This document shows, piece after piece, positions 34,344-41,813 of a stretch of DNA of 47,477 bases. Location: NCBI GenBank assembly GCA_022712895.1, contig JAFLJS010000029.1:1-47477 (forward strand), read 5' to 3'. Both the position numbers and the translations under genes were made by a program. The notes under the pieces are model-generated. The model made no database searches. It saw nothing but the letters and a program-made list of their open reading frames with translations, and was not told where the DNA came from. The first letter of the stretch is position 1. Each line of letters opens with the position of its first letter. This DNA is from Desulfocapsa sp. GTDB taxonomy: Bacteria > Desulfobacterota > Desulfobulbia > Desulfobulbales > Desulfocapsaceae.

Positions 34344-34765
34344 TGGAGTTTGCATTCCAAAAGTAGTATTAAAGGAGAATGCAAATGAAAGGGAAAAGAA
34401 GAGCACATTCGGATAACGGATTGGTTGAAGGATAAGGGACATCAGGCCATAACACCAGGGCCTCACACGAGCAAACCTGCACCGGGGCATAAAACTTATC
34501 CATACCTGCTGCGAAATATGAGTATCGAGCAAGTTGGACAGGTTTGGAGCATGGATATCACGTATATCCCAATGCGATACGGCTTCATGTACCTTGCGGC
34601 AGTAATTGATTGGTATAGCCGCTACGTTCTTGCCTGGGAGCTTTCGAATACTATGGAAAGCCTTTTCTGCGTGGCCGCATTACAGCATGCACTGACGAAG
34701 GGTAATCCGACTATATTCTATACCCATCAGGGGGCACAATTTACTTCTGAGGCATTTACAGGTGT
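34344..34765 (+). mobile_element. IS3-family insertion sequence remnant, internally deleted (orfA stub plus orfB core)
   Basis: The left part (TGGAGTTTGCATTCC...) ends in AAAGGAG and ATG at 34385, followed by a short orfA-like start (MKGKRRAHS). The sequence then jumps, out of frame, to orfB-type pieces: RITDWLKDKGHQ, TSKPAPGHKTYPYLLRN, the first catalytic Asp region VWSMDITYIPM, DWYSRYVLAWELS and THQGAQFTSEAFTGV. In the last, the second catalytic Asp is replaced by His. Most of orfA, the middle of orfB and the C-terminus with the catalytic Glu are missing. The copy is inactive. The open frame 34425-34829 covers this core and runs into foreign sequence. Confidence 0.85.
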
Positions 34766-34945
34766 GTTCATAAGAACATTGATTTCTATTCACTTACATC
34801 TTCACAGAAGGGCTGTGGCAATCAGATAGTAAAGTCCATTGTTGATGCTACTCCTGAAGATTGGACTATCGTGGTAACAATGGATTGGAGTGGTGTTTTC
34901 TGGCAAAGAATGATTGAAGAATATCCACACATTGTTGTTTTGTAG
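34766..34945 (+). pseudogene. 3' fragment of an unidentified gene at the IS remnant edge
   Basis: Just beyond the point where transposase homology stops, another frame reads HKNIDFYSLTSSQKGCGNQI, then DATPEDWTIVVTMDWSGVFW and EEYPHIVVL, and stops at 34943-34945. It has no start codon of its own and looks like the C-terminal 50-odd residues of a cytosolic protein cut by the insertion or a deletion. I do not recognise it. Confidence 0.45.
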
Positions 34946-34969
34946 AATTATTCACTTCAAGGTAAAAAC

Positions 34970-35095
34970 ATGAACAAATCAGACCTAATAGAAGAACTAT
35001 ACAAGCAAGTAGATATCTCTCTACAAGAAGCCTCAAATTTCGTTAACACCATTCTGCAATCTATGACGCAAGCCTTAGTGGATGGTGAGAAATAA
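34970..35095 (+). pseudogene. Truncated HU/IHF-family DNA-binding protein (first 41 residues)
   Basis: Reads MNKSDLIEELYKQVDISLQE then ASNFVNTILQSMTQALVDGEK and stops at TAA. This is the N-terminal helical dimerisation part of an HU/IHF protein, which is normally about 90 residues. The strands and DNA-binding arms (usually VEIRGFGSF onward) are absent. The stop falls exactly at the end of the helical part, 3 bp before the next gene's ATG. Probably a fragment left by recombination; a functional HU-interfering mini-protein is possible but speculative. Confidence 0.7.
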
Positions 35096-35098
35096 GTA

Positions 35099-35752
35099 AT
35101 GACTACTCGTAAAGCTCTAATAGTAGGGGCTTCAGGCCTAATAGGGGGTTACTGTCTTCAAGCTCTTTGTGATGATCCCAAATACTCAGAAGTAATAGCT
35201 CTTGCAAGGAAACCACTACTCAAAACGCATCGTAATCTCAACGTAGTCATAACAAATTTCAACAACCTTGAGCAAATAATAGCTTCAATTTCTGCCAATG
35301 ATGTCTACTGCTGTTTAGGAACAACGATCAAAAAAGCTGGATCACAAGAGTCATTCAGAATGATTGATTATTCACTGGTTGTTACTGTAGCAGAGCTGAT
35401 GAAGAAACAGGGAGCAGAACAGTTTCTGGTTGTATCTTCTGTTGGTGCTGATGAAAAATCGAAGGGTTTCTATCTCAGGGTTAAAGGGGAGATGGAAGAG
35501 GCTGTTAAAGGAATCGGTTATAATTGCTTGCGAATAATAAGACCGTCATTACTTTTAGGAAAACGAGAAGAATTTCGTTTTGGAGAAGGAGTTGCCACTA
35601 TTCTCACTCCTTTATGGAAACCTTTTTTATTTGGTTCTCTAAAAAAATATAAGCCAGTTGAAGCTGAGTCGGTTGCACAATTTATGGTGAAAATAGCTCA
35701 TGACCAACCAGTGTCTGGAGTTCATGTTTACGAGTCAGCCCAGATCGTTTAG
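35099..35752 (+). CDS. NAD(P)-binding Rossmann-fold oxidoreductase (HTATIP2/NmrA-like)
   Basis: A 217-residue short-chain-type protein. The dinucleotide-binding motif is GASGLIGGY at the N-terminus. VYCCLGTTIKKAGSQESF, FLVVSSVGADEKSKGFYLRV and the K in VKGEMEEAV resemble the HTATIP2-like/NAD(P)H-binding family. LRIIRPSLLLGKREEFR is typical of its C-terminal half. No substrate can be named. It starts 3 bp after the HU fragment and lies inside the accessory region, so transfer is likely. Confidence 0.8.
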   Translation: MTTRKALIVGASGLIGGYCLQALCDDPKYSEVIALARKPLLKTHRNLNVVITNFNNLEQIIASISANDVYCCLGTTIKKAGSQESFRMIDYSLVVTVAELMKKQGAEQFLVVSSVGADEKSKGFYLRVKGEMEEAVKGIGYNCLRIIRPSLLLGKREEFRFGEGVATILTPLWKPFLFGSLKKYKPVEAESVAQFMVKIAHDQPVSGVHVYESAQIV

Positions 35753-35814
35753 TCTTATTCAAACTGGTTTATGTAAAGAATATTTCTTCTGTCTCATTAA
35801 AATAATATACTGCT

Positions 35815-36204
35815 ATGACAATCCTAAAATTCCCCAAACAGCCCAAAGAGCCACCGTTTTTCAAAGATGTAAGAGCAAACGGATATCATATCTATAGCCT
35901 GACGAATGCTAAGAAACTCAATTATTACGCACCAGAACTACCCGATTATTCCGGTGTGTTGCTCAATGATTTACGGGAGGGTGATACCCTAACTATCAGA
36001 GTCTTCTTCGGTGTCGGGAAAGGTAAGAAAATGCGTGTTGATGGTGGGTATCTGGATTTGAAAGTGGAGCACATTGAGGATGATAGCGTTTCGGCCGTTA
36101 TCGTGACTCAACTTCCAAAAGAATTTGCACTCAGTACTGGTGATTCTATAGAGGTATTTCAAGAAGAGATTCTTTATAAGGTTGAAGAAAAGGAACATAA
36201 CTAA
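35815..36204 (+). CDS. Hypothetical protein (129 residues)
   Basis: A soluble, beta-rich-looking protein (GVLLNDLREGDTLTIRVFFG, KMRVDGGYLDLKVEHIEDDS) with no recognised family. The reading frame is well formed and its stop overlaps the next start by one base (TAATG), so the two are coupled. Found only in the accessory stretch; function unknown. Confidence 0.6.
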   Translation: MTILKFPKQPKEPPFFKDVRANGYHIYSLTNAKKLNYYAPELPDYSGVLLNDLREGDTLTIRVFFGVGKGKKMRVDGGYLDLKVEHIEDDSVSAVIVTQLPKEFALSTGDSIEVFQEEILYKVEEKEHN

Positions 36205-36395
36205 TGGAACTTACAAATAATCAAGCCGCTCTCATTATAGAAACCTCTGATACTGGGGAAATAACCGTAAATGTAGCAACACCAGATTTTGATGGGTTGT
36301 CTGGAAAGGTATGTCAGGCTATTGCTATGAAGCTGATGCAGGATGTTGATTTCCAAGAAGAGATTATGCGGATGGTGGAAGAAGAGAATCCTTGA
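36204..36395 (+). CDS. Hypothetical small acidic protein (63 residues)
   Basis: Coupled to the gene before it by a TAATG overlap. An N-terminal beta-like half (AALIIETSDTGEITVNVATP) is followed by helices (LSGKVCQAIAMKLMQDVDFQ and EEIMRMVEEE). I do not recognise a family. The tight coupling suggests a two-protein unit. Neither protein shows toxin-antitoxin signatures. Confidence 0.55.
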   Translation: MELTNNQAALIIETSDTGEITVNVATPDFDGLSGKVCQAIAMKLMQDVDFQEEIMRMVEEENP

Positions 36396-36464
36396 TTCTG
36401 TTTTTTCAATGTGATTTAGTAACCAATGCTGAAGTGTAAAGTTAAGCGTCTCGAAGAGGGTATT

Positions 36465-36707
36465 GTGGACATCGATCAACTTCAAAAATTGTTCTTCTGG
36501 TGCTTGGTCGTCAACACTGGAATCTACACTTTCACTGCAATTGCGGTATTGCTTTTCCGAGGTATCCTTTGCAGGATTCATGAAAAGATATTTGGGTTTG
36601 ACGAGGAAACTACACTGAAATCAGTCCATAGGTATCTCGCAAACTACAAACTGCTGATTACTGCATTCAATTTCGTTCCTTGGATAGCGATATTGATTAT
36701 AAAATAA
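36465..36707 (+). CDS. Small membrane protein resembling DUF6868
   Basis: About 80 residues with two hydrophobic segments (FFWCLVVNTGIYTFTAIAVLL and LITAFNFVPWIAILIIK) joined by a loop with HEKIFGFDEETTLKSVHRYL. The pattern resembles small DUF6868-type membrane proteins; I assign this from memory of the pattern. I prefer GTG at 36465, with GAAGAGGG just upstream, over the ATG at 36426, which adds a basic stretch before the family's usual start. Confidence 0.55.
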   Translation: MDIDQLQKLFFWCLVVNTGIYTFTAIAVLLFRGILCRIHEKIFGFDEETTLKSVHRYLANYKLLITAFNFVPWIAILIIK

Positions 36708-36798
36708 GGTAAGTATGGTTGTATTCAGCCCATTTTTAAAGGGTATTAAAAGCAGAGCTTTTTGTTTCCCTATTTTATCAACTTAGCTTTAACTTTTT

Positions 36799-36821
36799 CC
36801 TCCCTTTACAAAAAAGGGAGG
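36799..36821. repeat. Inverted repeat at the edge of the second IS3 remnant
   Basis: CCTCCCTTT and AAAGGGAGG form a perfect 9-bp stem with loop ACAAA, flanked by T-run and A-run. No T-run follows the stem on either strand, so it is not a standard terminator. It may be part of the mobile remnant. Confidence 0.4.
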
Positions 36822-37240
36822 GAAGAAAAAATTAAAGCGGTTTCATGCTGCCATTTTAATTTTTGGTTGGGAGTTATCCCCCCCAATCCCCATATTGGGA
36901 CGCTCGTTGTTGTAACTCCAAAGCCTTGTGGTTCCAGCCAAATCCCTTCACATTGCGTAAGTCGTATCAACCAATCTGCTATTTCAGCATACATCTTTTT
37001 CAAACGACTATTTTCAGATTCCAGCTCCTTTAAACGGCGCATAAGGGATGCATCCATACCGCCATATTTGGCACGCCATTTGTAAAAGCTGGCACTACTC
37101 ATACCATGTTCACGGCACAGTTCTGGAATAGGAATACCACCTTCTGCTTGTTTCAGAATGCTTACTATTTGATTGTCACTAAATCTTGATTTTTTCATGT
37201 CGAATCTCCTCATCATTTTGTTAAGAGAAAATTCTACTTT
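36822..37240 (-). mobile_element. Second IS3-family remnant: truncated orfA joined to orfB pieces
   Basis: OrfA starts at ATG 37198 after GAGGAG and reads MKKSRFSDNQIVSILKQAEG then the helix-turn-helix LCREHGMSSASFYKWRAKYG and a leucine-zipper-like ELESENSRLKKMYAE. At about residue 72 it jumps to fragments resembling orfB (ADWLIRLT, then RNVKGFGWNHK in another frame), with most of orfB missing. The left end lies before 37198 (TGTTCAAAAGTAGAATTTTC on minus). It cannot transpose by itself. It differs from the other IS3 remnant in this region. Confidence 0.8.
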
Positions 37241-37264
37241 TGAACACCTTTATTTATCGGGGGG

Positions 37265-37759
37265 ATTACCGAGTGATACTCTTGTCGTATTTGCACTTAG
37301 CAGCCAGAAGAAACGAAATATTCTATTTACGATGTGAAGATGTAGATTTAAAGTTAAGGTAGGTCAGGTTGTATACACGTAAAAGAAAAGATGGTTCCCT
37401 GGAGTACGATTGGTTGCCGCTGACAGAGTATTTGTATGAGATGTATAAAAAGATAGTCGAAAAAAAATGCATCTGAGTGGATGTTTCCAAACCTAGAAAC
37501 AGAAATACCATATGTTGCTAGATCGAAATGGTTACCCCGATTGTGTGACACAGCTAAGGTCAAATCGTTCGGTATACACGCAATCAGACACCTTTCTGCA
37601 TCTAAATTGAGTAAGAACAATGTGCCTTTAATTGACATCCAAACAATATTAAGACACAAGAATCTTTCGACAACAGAAAAATATATACATAGGCTGGAAA
37701 GTGTGAGGAGCGCTTTAAGGCATTTTGAACAAAAAGCCCCCTTACCAAGTCCCCTATAA
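37265..37759 (+). pseudogene. Decayed tyrosine recombinase (integrase) next to tRNA-Glu
   Basis: The C-terminal half of a tyrosine recombinase. A first-Arg region (LHLAARRNEIFYLRCEDVDL) is followed by a TAG stop at 37360-37362, then VRLYTRKRKDGSLEYDWLPL. An A8 run at 37460-37467 marks a +1 frameshift, after which the frame reads SEWMFPN, FGIHAIRHLSASKLSKN, TILRHKNLSTTEKYIHRL, giving the HxxR, H and catalytic Tyr region. The N-terminal part is absent. It lies 47 bp from the tRNA 3' end, the classic place for an island integrase, so it marks an old integration event. Confidence 0.8.
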
Positions 37760-37806
37760 ACAAAAAAGGACCTAACGAAAACTCGCTAAGCCCTTGAATA
37801 TATTCA

Positions 37807-37881
37807 TGGTGACCCCAAGGGGAATCGAACCCCTGTTCCCGGCGTGAGAGGCCGGTGTCCTGACCGCTAGACGATGGGGCC
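37807..37881 (-). tRNA. tRNA-Glu (anticodon CTC)
   Basis: The minus strand gives a full cloverleaf: 7-bp acceptor stem (GGCCCCA with TGGGGTC, one G-T pair), D-arm TCTAGCGGTCAGGA, anticodon arm CCGGC-CTCTCAC-GCCGG with CTC in the loop, and T-arm AGGGGTTCGATTCCCCT. The CCA end is encoded (37807-37809). It decodes GAG. A decayed integrase gene lies on its 3' side. Confidence 0.95.
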
Positions 37882-37941
37882 ATGATAGACAGCGTTTTTA
37901 CCTGTTCGTCTGAATCTTGTCAAGCTTTAGTTCCATCTCTT

Positions 37942-38538
37942 TTAGAGTTTGTCTGTGGGAGAGTCCTGATTTTTAATGAGGTGCGTTCCAAACTGAACGC
38001 AGTCAGCCATTATTCCCATGTTGTTCTGAACAGCATGGATCTTGTCGACATTTTTTACGAGCAAGGGTGCTCCGTAATGGATATCTAAAGTGTCACAGAG
38101 GCATTGTATTATAAGTTCGGCACCCTCAAATAATTTTTCACCTTTGGTGGCTGCGCAAGACAGCAGATAGCCTGAGCGAATGATTGTCCTTGTCTGAGTT
38201 CTATGTAATAAGTATTTTTGTGCCCATTGAGCCTGACACCTGTCTATAAAGGTTTTTAGCTGTGCGCTGACGGAGTAAAAATATATGGGGCTTACAAAAA
38301 AAAGTCGATGGGCCTCGTCTATTTTGTTGTACAGTTCCTGCATGTCATCATTAATAACGCATGTTCCTGTCTTGTTACAGCCACCGCATCCCTGACAGGG
38401 GCGAATATTTAGGGCGTTCAGGTAAATATATTCCACGTTGTTATCTGTACTCTGCAAGATCCCACTGGCAACAGCTCGGGCCATATTTTTTGAATTGCCG
38501 CTTTTTCGAGGACTGCCCAAAATAAAAAGATTTTTCAT
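37942..38538 (-). CDS. Flavodoxin-fold NADPH-dependent FMN reductase / iron-sulfur flavoprotein-like
   Basis: A 198-residue flavoprotein with FMN-binding motif GSPRKSGNSKNMA at the N-terminus. A Cys cluster (RPCQGCGGCNKTGTC) resembles iron-sulfur flavoproteins, so electron transfer is likely. SPIYFYSVSAQLKTFIDRCQ is the conserved flavin loop. It overlaps the end of malQ by four bases, giving translational coupling, although the functional link is unclear. The partner and substrate are unknown. Confidence 0.85.
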   Translation of the reverse strand: MKNLFILGSPRKSGNSKNMARAVASGILQSTDNNVEYIYLNALNIRPCQGCGGCNKTGTCVINDDMQELYNKIDEAHRLFFVSPIYFYSVSAQLKTFIDRCQAQWAQKYLLHRTQTRTIIRSGYLLSCAATKGEKLFEGAELIIQCLCDTLDIHYGAPLLVKNVDKIHAVQNNMGIMADCVQFGTHLIKNQDSPTDKL

Positions 38539-40097
38539 ATTTGAGAGTTTTGTTTAGAAGTTTTTTCTTTTACAGGTGTAGGTAAACGGCCAAAGAGTTC
38601 ACATTGTGCTCGTAACCAGTCACTGATGTCATGGGTCAGAAAACGTTCGGCGCACCGCCAGGTCCAGTTTCCCTCCTTACTGCCGGGACTATTCATTTTA
38701 CAATCATTGCCAAATCCTAAAATATCCTGTAAAGGGATAATCGCGTAATTGCTCACAGATGATAGTGCTAGATAAATTAAATCCTTGTGGATGGCACCAA
38801 CGTCATGCGTTTTTTTGTTACAGTATTTTTTTATTTCCAGACGTTGTGAGTCGTTGATTTTATTACTGAGATACCAGCCAACGGTGGTGTCGTTATCGTG
38901 TGTGCCGGTGTAGATAACACTGTTGCTGTTTGTATAGTTGAATGGCAGAAATGCATTCTCCCGGTTTTGATCAAAGGCAAACTGGAGGATTTTCATTCCA
39001 GGAAATCCAAGATCATCACGAAGCTGGATAACCTCGGGGGTGATCTCACCAAGATCTTCGGCAATTATATTCAATGGGCCCAGTTGATTCTGTAAATCAT
39101 CAAAAAAAGCCTTCCCAGGTCCTTTAATCCATTTTCCTTTTACGGCAGTCTTGTGGGCTGCCGGGATCGACCAATAGGATTCAAACCCCCTGAAATGATC
39201 AACACGTACAATATCAACCATGGAAAACATTGCCTGGAAACGTTTTGTCCACCATTGCTGTAATGTCTTTTGAATGTTTCTGTCTTGGCTATTCCACCTG
39301 TAGAGCGGGTTGCCCCAGCGTTGTCCTGTCTTGGAAAAATAGTCGGGTGGAACCCCTGCAACATTGGTTGGCCGATAGTTTTTTTTGTTTAGTTCGAAAA
39401 TCTCCTGATTTGCCCAGACATCTGCACTGTCCCAACCAACGTAAATTGGAATATCACCAATTAGACGTATATTTTTGTCTTTTGCATTTTGTTGGAGGAG
39501 CTGCCACTGTTTGTGAAAAAGAAACTGTTCGAAGGCGTAGTAAGTGATTTTGGGGGCAAGGTCTTTTTGTGCTGCGGCAAGTGCTTTTGGTTTTCGAGCT
39601 GCAATATCAGCAGGCCAGTCAAACCAGCCTTTCTGTTTATACGTATCTTTAAGGCTCATAAACAGGCAATAATCGTTTAACCACAGGCAGTTCTTTCTAA
39701 ATCCAAGGAATTGTTCATCGTCTTTTATGAATAGTTTAAATGCTGATTGTAGAAGATCTTTTTTATAGACTGAGACTTCCTGGAAGGATGTCTGGTATTC
39801 AGAAAACAAGTCTGATTTCAGATCTGTTTTAGGGAGGAGTCCATCTTCCACCAAAAGTTCCATTGACAGGAGTAGAGGGGAGCCTGCAAAGGCGGAGTTG
39901 CCCATGTATGGAGAGTTGTCAAAAATAGGATTGGTTGGCACTATTGGTAGAAATTGCCACAGAGTCTGCCCACTTTTGTGGAGAAATTCGAGAAAGTTCC
40001 AGGATGAGTAACCTATATCGCCAATGCCGTGAGGCGAGGGGAGTGATGTTATATGTGCCAGGATACCGCTGGCGCGGGTCTGAGAATGTTTTGTCAT
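38535..40097 (-). CDS. malQ: 4-alpha-glucanotransferase (amylomaltase)
   Basis: A GH77 enzyme that moves glucan segments between maltodextrins in glycogen/maltose metabolism in the cytoplasm. The 520-residue protein begins RASGILAHITSLPSPHGIGD, typical of the family. The catalytic nucleophile is in VDIVRVDHFRGFESYW, the acid/base in IIAEDLGEI, and the third acid in YTGTHDNDTTVGW. Length fits the bacterial family. It is the first gene of a two-gene minus-strand unit with the flavoprotein. No glgP or other glycogen gene is in the window. Confidence 0.95.
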   Translation of the reverse strand: MTKHSQTRASGILAHITSLPSPHGIGDIGYSSWNFLEFLHKSGQTLWQFLPIVPTNPIFDNSPYMGNSAFAGSPLLLSMELLVEDGLLPKTDLKSDLFSEYQTSFQEVSVYKKDLLQSAFKLFIKDDEQFLGFRKNCLWLNDYCLFMSLKDTYKQKGWFDWPADIAARKPKALAAAQKDLAPKITYYAFEQFLFHKQWQLLQQNAKDKNIRLIGDIPIYVGWDSADVWANQEIFELNKKNYRPTNVAGVPPDYFSKTGQRWGNPLYRWNSQDRNIQKTLQQWWTKRFQAMFSMVDIVRVDHFRGFESYWSIPAAHKTAVKGKWIKGPGKAFFDDLQNQLGPLNIIAEDLGEITPEVIQLRDDLGFPGMKILQFAFDQNRENAFLPFNYTNSNSVIYTGTHDNDTTVGWYLSNKINDSQRLEIKKYCNKKTHDVGAIHKDLIYLALSSVSNYAIIPLQDILGFGNDCKMNSPGSKEGNWTWRCAERFLTHDISDWLRAQCELFGRLPTPVKEKTSKQNSQI

Positions 40098-40227
40098 AAT
40101 AGTTACATTGTATCATTGAATTTTGTCCTTGACAAATGCTTGCTTCGTGAAGACTTTTGTATGCAGAAATTTGAGTTTAAAACTGTTTGCACCGTAGGGT
40201 GGTTGCAGAAAACAACGGGTTATTTAT

Positions 40228-40308
40228 TTGCTTTTCGCATGAATCTGTTGTATTATGTGATGTTCGAGAAGTTTGGTACTTGGCAGCGTTTTTGCTGCCA
40301 TTTTTATT
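40228..40308 (+). promoter_or_regulatory. Candidate promoter followed by a terminator-like hairpin upstream of the sigma factor gene
   Basis: TTGCTT (40228-40233) and TATTAT (40251-40256) are spaced by 17 bp. Downstream GGCAGC (40282-40287) pairs with GCTGCC (40294-40299) and is followed by ATTTTTATTT. A transcript from this promoter would be about 45 bases if terminated, or continue into the sigma factor gene 117 bp further, so it might be an attenuator or a tiny RNA. The rest of the 327-bp gap (40098-40424) shows nothing I recognise. Confidence 0.35.
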
Positions 40309-40424
40309 TCCAGATGTACTTCACTTCACGTTTCACATTAACTAGAATCGTATCATGAGTGTAGAATTATTACAGTTATTGATGCGTCAAACATATTCTA
40401 ATTAAGTAAAGGAGCAACTTTACG

Positions 40425-41756
40425 GTGCTGGTCGAACTTAAAGAAAATCTTCTCAATGCAGGAAAAAAGGAAGGCTGTATCAGTTTTACAGAGCTGAACA
40501 AGTTACTTCCTGATGATATTAAAGATCCCGCTGCAATCGAGAAAGTATTTAATTTTCTGAGTGACAACAATATTGAAATTGTCACTCAGGATGGAAAAAA
40601 CGGTGAAAAAAGAACTCTTTCAGGAGAAATCTATAAAGAGGATTCTGAGGCAGATAACGATACGCAGGAAGATGCTGCTGCAAATTCTCAGCCTGATGAA
40701 CCTCATGATGGTGAAGAGACTACCACTACCTATCTTCGTGAGATGGGGCGCTTTGATCTCCTGACTCCTGAAGAGGAAGCTAAGTATTCCAGAACTATTC
40801 GACAGGGATTCGAGTCCATTATTGAAGCCATTAGGCTTGATAAGTCGGATGTGAAAGATATTGAAATTCTTTGCACTCGGATTGCTCTCTGGGAAAAAAG
40901 GGATCCAACGTTAAAGCCTAAAAAGCAGCAGCTGAATTTCATGCGCTATAGCGTTACCAGTGCTGCCAAAAAGTATTCTGAAGTCCGGGAACTCCTGGAG
41001 TTGCAGACAAGACTTGAGGCCTACTCACGGTCTATCGAAATTGCCAAAGATTGTATGATTCGTGCGAATCTACGCCTGGTTGTCTCCATCGCCAAGCGTT
41101 ATATGCATCAAGGTTTAACCCTTGCTGATCTTATTCAGGAAGGAAATCTCGGTCTTATGCGAGCTGTTTTTCGTTTTGATTATACCAAGGGCAATAAGTT
41201 CTCTACATATGCTTCCTGGTGGATTCGCCAGGCCATCACTAGAGCGATCCTCGATAAAACCAGAACCATCCGTCTTCCAGTTCACTTCCTTGAATTGCGC
41301 AGCCAGTTCTTTAAGGCTTTTTATGCGCTCTATAAGGAACTTGGAAGAGAGCCAACTCCCCTTGAGATCTCTAAGAATACTGATCTACCCATGGATAAAA
41401 TCCTGGCTATTCTTGAGGCTTCCCGAGAACCGATTTCCCTCGAAACTCCAGTGGGTGACGACGACTCCACCTTAGGTGATTTTCTTGAAAATCAAGAATC
41501 GCAGTCGCCCTATGAGGCTGTGCAAAACCGCGAGCTGTCTGGTCGTGTTGAGGAAATCCTCTCTACATTAAGTGAAAGAGAAGAAAAAATTATACGTCTG
41601 CGCTTTGGTATAGGTGAAAAAGCCGAATATACCCTCGAAGAAATTGGTAAGCGATTCAATGTCTCCCGTGAACGTATTAGGCAGATTGAGAAAAAGGCAT
41701 TAAATAGGCTGCGCCATTCAAGTAGACGTGATAAGTTAAAGTTTTTTCTTGATTAG
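40425..41756 (+). CDS. RpoD-family sigma factor with region 1.1, lacking the large non-conserved region
   Basis: 443 residues from a GTG start after AGGAG. An N-terminal region 1.1-like domain (about 1-70, LVELKENLLNAGKKEGCISF ... KVFNFLSDNNIEIV) is followed by an acidic linker. Region 1.2 begins at TYLREMGRFDLLTPEEEAKY. Then region 2 has ANLRLVVSIAKRYM, LADLIQEGNLGLMRAVFRFD, and the -10-recognising FSTYASWWIRQAITRAI. Region 4 has TLEEIGKRFNVSRERIRQIE. Only about 70 residues separate regions 1.2 and 2.1, and total length is below that of the usual deltaproteobacterial RpoD (about 580-600 residues). It may be a second RpoD paralogue or a compact main sigma; I cannot decide. A strong terminator follows. 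Confidence 0.85.
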   Translation: MLVELKENLLNAGKKEGCISFTELNKLLPDDIKDPAAIEKVFNFLSDNNIEIVTQDGKNGEKRTLSGEIYKEDSEADNDTQEDAAANSQPDEPHDGEETTTTYLREMGRFDLLTPEEEAKYSRTIRQGFESIIEAIRLDKSDVKDIEILCTRIALWEKRDPTLKPKKQQLNFMRYSVTSAAKKYSEVRELLELQTRLEAYSRSIEIAKDCMIRANLRLVVSIAKRYMHQGLTLADLIQEGNLGLMRAVFRFDYTKGNKFSTYASWWIRQAITRAILDKTRTIRLPVHFLELRSQFFKAFYALYKELGREPTPLEISKNTDLPMDKILAILEASREPISLETPVGDDDSTLGDFLENQESQSPYEAVQNRELSGRVEEILSTLSEREEKIIRLRFGIGEKAEYTLEEIGKRFNVSRERIRQIEKKALNRLRHSSRRDKLKFFLD

Positions 41757-41787
41757 CTACTATTATTTAAAATAATTGCTGGATACA

Positions 41788-41813
41788 AGCCGGGGTTATT
41801 CCCGGCTTTTTTT
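41788..41813 (+). terminator. Strong Rho-independent terminator after the sigma factor gene
   Basis: AGCCGGG (41788-41794) pairs with CCCGGCT (41801-41807) around GTTATT, followed by seven T. The last T directly precedes the mqnE ATG at 41814. Confidence 0.9.

Noticed and set aside
35815-36395. Toxin-antitoxin pair
   Set aside because: The two coupled small genes lack known toxin or antitoxin DNA-binding motifs.
34180-36800. Possible integron cassette array (small same-strand genes after a nested palindrome)
   Set aside because: No attC core boxes (GTTRRRY/RYYYAAC) were seen between the genes and no integron integrase is present.
36799-36821. Hairpin near the second IS3 remnant as a terminator
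   Set aside because: The T-run lies on the wrong side of the stem in both orientations, so it is listed as an inverted repeat only.
37882-38088. 68-residue plus-strand frame after the tRNA gene
   Set aside because: It lies opposite the end of the flavoprotein gene, has no ribosome-binding site and no family pattern.
40053-40358. 101-residue plus-strand frame across the malQ start and intergenic region
   Set aside because: It overlaps the malQ start on the other strand and includes a terminator hairpin; no conserved motif.
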